Positions 6,411 through 10,680 of a DNA stretch of 10,680 nucleotides are shown piece after piece. Source of the stretch: DATKCN01 sp035513175. Lineage in GTDB: Bacteria; Chloroflexota; Chloroflexia; Thermomicrobiales; CFX8. How positions within the stretch are numbered: the stretch's first letter is position 1; each line of letters opens with the position of its first letter. Below the pieces are notes generated by a model that had not been told where the DNA came from, ran no database searches, and saw only the letters and a program-made list of their open reading frames with translations. The position numbers were made by a program, and so were the translations under genes. Where the stretch lies: assembly GCA_035513175.1 (NCBI GenBank), contig DATKCN010000188.1:1-10680 (forward strand). Direction: 5' to 3'.

Positions 6411-7346
6411 ATGCCCGAGGCGAAGGATCGAACAGAACCGCAACCAGCAACCGCGTCCCGCCCGGTCGCCGCGATGAGCACGCTGGCGGGCGCGGAGCAC
6501 CGGCAGCGTTCGGAATGGCGTCGCTCGTGGAACCGCTTCGCACGCTACCGCCCGGCCCTGTTCGGGCTGGGGTTCGTGAGTGTGCTGCTGCTGTTCGCGC
6601 TCTTGCCAGCCGTGTTCGCCCCACATTCGCCAACTGAAATCTTCCCTGGCACCCGCAACAGCCCCCCATCGAGCGATTTCTGGCTGGGAGTCGATAACGC
6701 CGGACGTGACATGCTGTCGCGTATCATCTTCGGCACGCGCACCGCGCTCATTGTCGGCGTCTTCGCGACCGGCATCTCGATCCTGATCGGCATGATCATC
6801 GGCTCGATTGCAGGATACTTCGGCGGCTGGACGGATGCGCTGCTGTCACGCATCGTCGACACGGTGATGGCCTTCCCGATCCTCGCGCTGCTGGTCGTGC
6901 TGGCGTCGGTCCTCGGGCCGAGCATCGCGACGATCACGATCATCATCGGCACGACCTTCTGGACGGGGTACGCGCGGGTGGTGCGTGCGGACATGCTGAG
7001 CGTGCGGGAGCGCGACTTCGTGCTGGCGGCCCGCTCGATCGGCGTCCGCACCCCGCGGCTGATCGTGCGGCACATGCTGCCGAACATCCTCGGCCCGGTC
7101 ATCGTGCTGGCGACGCTGGGCATCGGCGGCATCATCATCACCGAGGCGGCGCTGTCGTTCCTTGGCCTCGGCGTCCAGCCGCCTACCTCGTCCTGGGGCC
7201 GCTCGCTGTCGGAGGCCCGTCCACACATCATTCGCTATCCACACCTCGCCATCGCGCCGGGCGTAATGATCACGCTGACGGTGCTGGCGTTTAACGTCAT
7301 CGGCGACGGCCTGCGCGACGCCCTCGACCCGCGCCAGCAGGAGTAA
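6411..7346 (+). CDS. ABC transporter permease, DppC/OppC type
   Basis: A 311-residue partner permease of the DppC type. A polar N-terminal tail of about 45 residues precedes the first helix (PALFGLGFVSVLLLFALLPAVF, about 48-69). DFWLGVDNAGRDMLSRIIFG at 89-108 is the family signature; the core follows with SIAGYFGGWTDALLSRIVD and the EAA loop RDFVLAARSIGVRTPRLIVR at 201-220, continuing HMLPN. The end, FNVIGDGLRDALDPR, is diagnostic. The ATG at 6411 sits 5 nt after AAAAGG; M22 is a possible shorter start because the tail is not conserved in the family. With the previous gene it forms the heterodimeric channel. No DppD/DppF-type ATPase gene follows, which is unusual for this transporter class. 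Confidence 0.95.
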   Translation: MPEAKDRTEPQPATASRPVAAMSTLAGAEHRQRSEWRRSWNRFARYRPALFGLGFVSVLLLFALLPAVFAPHSPTEIFPGTRNSPPSSDFWLGVDNAGRDMLSRIIFGTRTALIVGVFATGISILIGMIIGSIAGYFGGWTDALLSRIVDTVMAFPILALLVVLASVLGPSIATITIIIGTTFWTGYARVVRADMLSVRERDFVLAARSIGVRTPRLIVRHMLPNILGPVIVLATLGIGGIIITEAALSFLGLGVQPPTSSWGRSLSEARPHIIRYPHLAIAPGVMITLTVLAFNVIGDGLRDALDPRQQE

Positions 7347-7433
7347 CCCGCCCGCCGCATCGACAACAGCAGCGCCACGATATCCGAAGCCTGGACCGGC
7401 TCGCGGCAGGCGCAGGCCGGCGTCAATGCTACG

Positions 7434-7563
7434 CCTGACATTCGCCACGCACGCCGTGGCCCAGTGTGCGATGCTTCGCGCATCGATTCAGGCTCCGTCG
7501 CCGCGTCGTGTGAGGAGACAGCCATGAGCGCCGCCACCGACACCGACATCGCAACATTACATG
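7434..7563 (+). repeat. Right copy of the SnoaL-start direct repeat
   Basis: Counterpart of 2117-2250 in the same orientation, about 5.3 kb away, containing the upstream region and first codons of the intact gene at 7524. The right copy has an intact GAGGAG ribosome site (7512-7517) and lacks two codons present in the left copy. The shared upstream blocks probably include the ancestral promoter, but no convincing -35/-10 pair can be named. Confidence 0.7.
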
Positions 7564-7895
7564 CGCTGAACCATGACTACATCCAGTCGGTACAGAATTC
7601 GGACGTCCGTCGCTTCGACGAGATTCTGGCCGCCGACTTTCGTTGCAGCAATCCGGACGGCTCGCTGGTTGACCGGGCGGCGTTCCTGGAGCAGACGGCG
7701 CGGCCCGTCACAATCAGTGGGCTGGCGGAGCATGATGTCGAGATACGGATGTTCGGCGATGTGGCGATCATCCACGCCCGCACCAGCTACAGCGGGCCGG
7801 ACGGCCAGCCGGGGGCCGGGCGCTACACCGATGTCTGGGCGCGGCAGGAGGACGGTCGCTGGCTGGCCGTTTCGGCGCACGTGACGCGTTGCTGA
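7524..7895 (+). CDS. SnoaL/DUF4440-like NTF2-fold protein
   Basis: A 123-residue NTF2-fold protein. Visible pattern: IATLHALNHDYIQSVQNSDV helix (9-28), EILAADFRCSNPDGSLVDRAAFLE at 33-56, a central EHDVEIRMFGDVAIIHARTSY strand pair (69-89), then GRYTDVWARQEDGRWLAVSAHVT at 98-120. This layout is that of DUF4440/SnoaL-like proteins, often called ketosteroid isomerase-like; catalytic activity and ligand are unknown. I chose ATG 7524, not the upstream in-frame GTG 7464, because GAGGAG lies 6 nt before it and because the homologous remnant at 2205 shares exactly this start. The DinB gene follows after 19 bp with its own strong ribosome site, so the two form a small operon. It belongs to a different subgroup from the SnoaL gene at 738-1169, which is longer and poorly similar by eye. 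Confidence 0.85.
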   Translation: MSAATDTDIATLHALNHDYIQSVQNSDVRRFDEILAADFRCSNPDGSLVDRAAFLEQTARPVTISGLAEHDVEIRMFGDVAIIHARTSYSGPDGQPGAGRYTDVWARQEDGRWLAVSAHVTRC

Positions 7896-7914
7896 GCGAC
7901 GCACGGAGGATGAT

Positions 7915-8454
7915 TTGAGCACGACAACGAAATTTCCCGGCCGCCCGGCGCCGAGCGAGCATAACCCGTACTACCGGCAGTACATCGACCGTGTGCCGGA
8001 CGGCGATCTGGTCGCGCAGTTCGCGCGGCAGGGCGCGGAAACGGCGGCGTTGCTGGCAGCCTTCGACGACGAACGCGCTCAGTGGCGCCCGGCGCCGGGG
8101 GAGTGGAACGCGCTTGAGATCGCCGGGCATCTGGCTGACGCGGAGCGGCTCTTTTCCTATCGCGCGCTGCGGATCGCGCGTGGCGACATGACGCCGATGG
8201 AGGGAGTGGACGACGTGCCGAGCTACGTCACCTTCGGGAACTTCGCAATCCGCTCGATGGCGGATGTGGCGGCGGAGCTGGCGGCCGTGCGGCAGGTGAG
8301 CCTGGCGTTCTACGGCTCGCTGGACGCGGCGGCGTGGCAGCGAGTCGGGACGGCGGACGGCCATCCGATCAGCGTGCGCGCGCTGGCCTACCTCATCACG
8401 GGACACGAGCTACATCACCTGCCAGACCTGCGGATGGCGCGCGACCGCACGTAG
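7915..8454 (+). CDS. DinB superfamily putative metalloenzyme
   Basis: A 179-residue DinB_2-type protein. The metal-binding histidines are H72 in EIAGHLADAERLFSYRALRI and H164/H168 in YLITGHELHHLPDL. PGEWNALEIAGHLAD is the usual signature of this subgroup; PAPSEHNPYYRQYIDRVPDGD near the N-terminus is also common. Members are four-helix-bundle metalloproteins, some of them thiol S-transferases, so a detoxification role is possible but unproven. The start is TTG at 7915, supported by GGAGG at 7905-7909 with a 5-nt spacer; the ATG at 7910 is out of frame and meets a stop after one further codon. It follows the SnoaL-like gene by 19 bp and ends 30 bp before the stop of the convergent methyltransferase gene. 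Confidence 0.9.
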   Translation: MSTTTKFPGRPAPSEHNPYYRQYIDRVPDGDLVAQFARQGAETAALLAAFDDERAQWRPAPGEWNALEIAGHLADAERLFSYRALRIARGDMTPMEGVDDVPSYVTFGNFAIRSMADVAAELAAVRQVSLAFYGSLDAAAWQRVGTADGHPISVRALAYLITGHELHHLPDLRMARDRT

Positions 8455-8484
8455 CCAGGTGCATGTCACATCGGGTCAGCGGGG

Positions 8485-9219
8485 CTACGACCGGCGCGCT
8501 ATGGTGATGATCTCCGGGCTGGCGGCGGACAACGTGGCGCGGTCCCAGTCGCCGAACTGCTCGACGATCGTCAGACCGGCATCGGCGAGGAATGACGAGA
8601 GCGACCCGGCGTCGAGGAAGCGCAGCGTGCTGTGGCTGAACCGCGGGCCATCCCAATCGGAGCTGGTGAAGGTCGAGGTGAAGCGGACGAGGTCGCCATC
8701 CGGTGGCTCGGCGTTGCGGCTGAAGCGCGCGCTGGAGCCGGTCGGGGTGGTGATCTCGGTGACGTAATCGGGAGTCCAGCTGTCCCAGGCGCGGGCCGCA
8801 GGGTTGCGGGTCTCGAAGGCGAAGCGGCCGTCGGGGGCAAGGGCGTCGCGGATGGCAGCCAGCGCGGCGCGGAGCTGATCGTCGGTAACGAAGACCTGGA
8901 AGGCGTGCCCGGTCATCACGATCAGATCGAACGTCCATGGGACGCTGACATTCGAGAGGTCGCCGAGTATCCAGATGACATCCGAACGCGCGCGCGCCTG
9001 ATCGAGCATGGCCTGCGCGGGGTCGAGTCCGCACAGACGGCCGTCGTGCCCGGCCTCGCGGGCCGCGATGAGGAGCTGGCCCGTGCCGCAGCCGACATCG
9101 AGCACCGACGACGCAGCCATGACGAGCGGGAGGTAGAACCGGTCGTCTGCTTCGCCCCACGGGGCCAGCAGATCGTAGAGCGCGGCGAGACGGCGGTCAG
9201 CGAAGACGCGATCGACCAT
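8485..9219 (-). CDS. Class I SAM-dependent methyltransferase
   Basis: A 244-residue Rossmann-fold methyltransferase. Motif I is SSVLDVGCGTGQLL at about 37-50, the acidic residue after strand 2 is D66 in LCGLDPAQAMLDQA, and WILGDLSNVSVPWTFDLIVMTGHAFQVF (83-110) gives the motif II and III region. LAPDGRFAFETRNPAARAW follows, as in the methyltransferase_25/11 group. The C-terminal half (about 145-244) is a beta-rich substrate part ending in LADAGLTIVEQFGDWD. The substrate is unknown; a small molecule is likeliest. ATG 9219 begins at the conserved N-terminus, but no Shine-Dalgarno sequence is present in the 20 nt before it. A TGnTACAGT box lies where leaderless transcription would need it. It is 98 bp downstream of a VOC gene on the same strand and may have its own promoter. 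Confidence 0.92.
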   Translation of the reverse strand: MVDRVFADRRLAALYDLLAPWGEADDRFYLPLVMAASSVLDVGCGTGQLLIAAREAGHDGRLCGLDPAQAMLDQARARSDVIWILGDLSNVSVPWTFDLIVMTGHAFQVFVTDDQLRAALAAIRDALAPDGRFAFETRNPAARAWDSWTPDYVTEITTPTGSSARFSRNAEPPDGDLVRFTSTFTSSDWDGPRFSHSTLRFLDAGSLSSFLADAGLTIVEQFGDWDRATLSAASPEIITIARRS

Positions 9220-9225
9220 GCCCGT

Positions 9226-9231
9226 ACTGTA
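9226..9231 (-). promoter_or_regulatory. Candidate extended -10 for leaderless methyltransferase mRNA
   Basis: The minus strand reads TGATACAGT, then six bases, then the ATG at 9219. TACAGT matches TATAAT at 4 of 6 positions and has a TGn extension. Transcription 7 nt beyond the box would begin at or next to the ATG, which agrees with the missing ribosome site. No clear -35 element is seen. Confidence 0.35.
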
Positions 9232-9317
9232 TCAGTGACTGTCAGAGGAAGAGGACCGCGCCCGCCGTGGCCCCAGCCTGACGGAGCGCGGACCTCAGAC
9301 AAGTGGAATAGCTGGAG

Positions 9318-9755
9318 CTAGTCCTTGCTGGAGCAGTTGATCATCCAGCGGATGCCGTACTTGTCGGTGAAGGAGCCCCAGTAGTCGCCCCAGAACATGT
9401 CTGCCATGGGCATTTCAACCTCGCCGCCTTCGGAGAGGGCCGCGAACAGCCGGTCGGAGTCGGCGCGATCATCTGGCATCAGGCAGATGTACACGTTGTT
9501 GCCAGGGTTGAGCTTGAAGCCCATGGTCTCGGGGGCGTCGGTGCCCATCAGGACGTGCCCGCCGGTGATCGGCAGCGCAACGTTCATGAAGAGGTTCTTA
9601 TACTCCTCGCTGGGACCGGGGTACTCGTCTGAGGTCGGCACGTCGCCGAAACGCGCGATGTCGCTCATGAACTCCGTGCCAAAGACGGTCTTGTAGAAGG
9701 TGAACACTTCTTCGGTCTGGCGCTCGAAGTTGAGGTAGGTGGCAACCTGGGCCAT
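9318..9755 (-). CDS. PhnB-like VOC superfamily protein (glyoxalase/bleomycin resistance fold)
   Basis: A 145-residue VOC protein with paired beta-alpha-beta-beta-beta modules. Visible features: VATYLNFERQTEEVFTFYKTVFG at 4-26 (the PhnB-type start), NLFMNVALPITGGHVLMGTDAP at 54-75, NVYICLMPDDRADSDRLFAALSEGGEVEMP at 87-116, and FWGDYWGSFTDKYGIRWMIN at 121-140, the conserved PhnB ending. Despite the name, these proteins do not act in phosphonate breakdown; their ligand is usually unknown. ATG 9755 has AGGAAG 6 nt upstream, and the longer frame to 9842 adds only unconserved residues. A second VOC gene of another subgroup lies 117 bp upstream on the same strand, and the methyltransferase 98 bp downstream. 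Confidence 0.92.
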   Translation of the reverse strand: MAQVATYLNFERQTEEVFTFYKTVFGTEFMSDIARFGDVPTSDEYPGPSEEYKNLFMNVALPITGGHVLMGTDAPETMGFKLNPGNNVYICLMPDDRADSDRLFAALSEGGEVEMPMADMFWGDYWGSFTDKYGIRWMINCSSKD

Positions 9756-9837
9756 GTGTGGCTTCCTATCAGTAGTGAAGCGATCGATACATTTTCGATC
9801 GAATCGGACGTGGTTTCCGTGTGCCGGCATCCTCCAT

Positions 9838-9853
9838 ATCACTCGCGAGCGAT
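9838..9853. promoter_or_regulatory. Near-perfect 16-bp palindrome between the two VOC genes
   Basis: ATCACTCGCGAGCGAT is a palindrome except for one base pair. It lies about 20 bp after the stop of the upstream VOC gene and 83 bp before the next start. Two further CGATCG palindromes occur at 9781-9786 and 9796-9801, 15 bp apart, nearer the 9755 start. They could be operator sites, but GC-rich DNA gives such palindromes by chance. Confidence 0.3.
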
Positions 9854-9872
9854 GTCCTACACTGCAGGGCGG

Positions 9873-10346
9873 CTATTGGTCGTAGGCGGCCTGCAACTCG
9901 GCCACATCGAGCTTGACCATCTGCAGCATCTTGCGCATGGCCTGACCGGCGCGCTTGCGGTCCTCGGAGCGCAGCATGTCGTAGAGCGCGGTGGGAATGA
10001 TCTGCCACGACACGCCGTACTTGTCCTTGAGCCAGCCGCACTGGAGATGCTCGCCGCCTTCGAGCAGGGTGTTCCAGTAGTAGTCGACTTCGTCCTGGTC
10101 CTCGCAATCGATTGCGAACGAGACGGCTTCGGAGAACTGAAAGGTAGGTCCGCCGTTGATGGCCTGGAAGAGCTGGCCGTTGATCTGGAACTCGATGAAG
10201 ACGACAGGGGCGTCCGGGTCGGGCCCTACGTCGCTATAGCGATCGATGTGCAGAATCTTCGAGTCCTTGAAGACTGACACATAGAAGTTGACGGCTTCTT
10301 CGCCGTTGGCATCGAACCAGAGACAGGGGGCGATCGGACGGGGCAT
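9873..10346 (-). CDS. VOC-fold protein of the 3-demethylubiquinone-9 methyltransferase-like group (PF06983)
   Basis: A 157-residue VOC protein. Landmarks: IAPCLWFDANGEEAVNFYVSVF at 5-26, SKILHIDRYSDVGPDPDAPVVFIEF at 29-53, NGQLFQAINGGPTFQFSEAVSFAIDC at 56-81, DQDEVDYYWNTLLEGGEHLQCGWLKDKYGVSWQIIP at 83-118. It ends with the helical tail RAGQAMRKMLQMVKLDVAELQAAYD, typical of this group. The family name is historical; methyltransferase activity is not expected, and the ligand is unknown. ATG 10346 is chosen because GAGGAAGG lies directly upstream (ending 4 nt before the ATG) and homology starts there. The frame stays open upstream to 10457 and would add a cysteine-rich stretch from an ATG at 10412 that lacks such a site. 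It probably heads a minus-strand cluster with the second VOC gene and perhaps the methyltransferase. Confidence 0.92.
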   Translation of the reverse strand: MPRPIAPCLWFDANGEEAVNFYVSVFKDSKILHIDRYSDVGPDPDAPVVFIEFQINGQLFQAINGGPTFQFSEAVSFAIDCEDQDEVDYYWNTLLEGGEHLQCGWLKDKYGVSWQIIPTALYDMLRSEDRKRAGQAMRKMLQMVKLDVAELQAAYDQ

Positions 10347-10516
10347 GGGGCCTTCCTCTCTTTCGTGACCGCGACATCCGTCTGCAGCGCATCCGCAGCA
10401 CGCTTCTGACATGTAGTCGTTCAGCGTAGCCGGAAATCGACAGGGGTTGGCGAGCAATGTTCAGCGGTGGGTCGGGACGCGGGGAGGAACCCCACCTTCT
10501 CTACCATACAGTTTGG

Positions 10517-10680
10517 TTAGAAGGTCCATCGACAGCTCCAGACACCGTTCTGGTAGCGAAACAGGAGGGCGGGCAGGTGGTCATGCGCGAGACAGTGCTG
10601 CATCCAGCGGCGTCCCAGGCGCATCACGCTCCGATCGCGCCGGTTCGGGCGGTCAAAGCGGCGGCGCAGCCCGTTGCGAA
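10517..10680 (-). CDS. Possible 3' end of an unrecognised minus-strand gene, running off the right edge
   Basis: On the minus strand one frame is open from the right edge to a TAA at 10517-10519, giving 53 residues that begin RNGLRRRFDRPNRRDRS and end LLFRYQNGVWSCRWTF. Third codon positions are mostly G or C, as in the genes nearby, and the stretch is rich in Arg, His and Trp. I do not recognise the family. A plus-strand frame from ATG 10456 is also open to the edge but has many A/T third positions and a less protein-like composition, so I favour the minus strand. The call is weak because the region is short and open at one side. It would end 171 bp upstream of the VOC gene at 10346. Confidence 0.35.
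   Translation of the reverse strand, partial: RNGLRRRFDRPNRRDRSVMRLGRRWMQHCLAHDHLPALLFRYQNGVWSCRWTF

Noticed and set aside
5787..6626. Long minus-strand frame opposite the permease genes
   Set aside because: His/Arg/Gln-rich composition typical of an antisense shadow. The plus-strand permeases are unambiguous.
7347..7433. Terminator after the second permease gene
   Set aside because: Only short GC stems (for example GCCTG/CAGGC near 7400) are present, with no U-tract. Nothing supports a specific terminator.
10344..10457. Cysteine-rich N-terminal extension of the VOC protein (MSEACCGCAADGC) as a metal-binding region or leader peptide
   Set aside because: The best ribosome site lies directly before the ATG at 10346, and the known family begins there. 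The ATG at 10412 has no site.
1..10680. CRISPR array, toxin-antitoxin pair, defence system, prophage or transposase
   Set aside because: No spaced identical repeats, no small paired genes of those families and no recombinase or transposase motifs were seen in any frame.

Overview
The window is high-GC DNA, probably from a Chloroflexota bacterium of the Thermomicrobia/Sphaerobacter type. This is an inference from three things: a LuxR/AfsR-like regulatory ATPase with the typical motif set, a solute-binding lipoprotein with a twin-arginine/lipobox signal and a long Thr/Pro/Ala linker, and the abundance of SnoaL, DinB and VOC-fold proteins. I see no rRNA, tRNA, CRISPR array or transposase.

Layout, left to right. 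(1) 1-741: the end of a large regulatory ATPase gene, open at the left edge and cut off where its repeat domain should begin. Its stop overlaps the stop of the convergent next gene. (2) 738-1916, minus strand: a SnoaL-like gene and a DinB-like gene, separated by a degenerate 7-bp repeat array with an inverted copy. (3) 1917-2269: a 353-bp gap holding a candidate DinB promoter, a GC hairpin and a 134-bp remnant of the promoter region and first codons of a SnoaL-type gene. The remnant is clearly related to 7434-7563. (4) 2270-7346, plus strand: a peptide-utilisation block made of a P1 (DmpA/NylC-like) self-processing peptidase, a family-5 solute-binding lipoprotein and two DppB/DppC-type permeases. 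No ATPase gene is present here. (5) 7524-8454, plus strand: a second SnoaL-like plus DinB-like pair. (6) 8485-10346, minus strand: a class I SAM methyltransferase and two PhnB-type VOC proteins. (7) 10517-10680: the probable 3' end of an unrecognised minus-strand gene.

The transporter genes probably work together. The lipoprotein captures an oligopeptide or related amide outside the cell, the two permeases carry it through the membrane using ATPases encoded elsewhere, and the P1 peptidase could hydrolyse it inside. The SnoaL, DinB, VOC and methyltransferase genes are small accessory enzymes whose substrates the sequence does not reveal.

The most notable structure is architectural. The peptide block is flanked by diverged direct repeats derived from a SnoaL gene start, and outside these lie two SnoaL/DinB pairs. 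The left repeat ends in an ATGA overlap leading toward the peptidase, which suggests capture of an old promoter and start region as a leader. I found no convincing new defence or mobile system.
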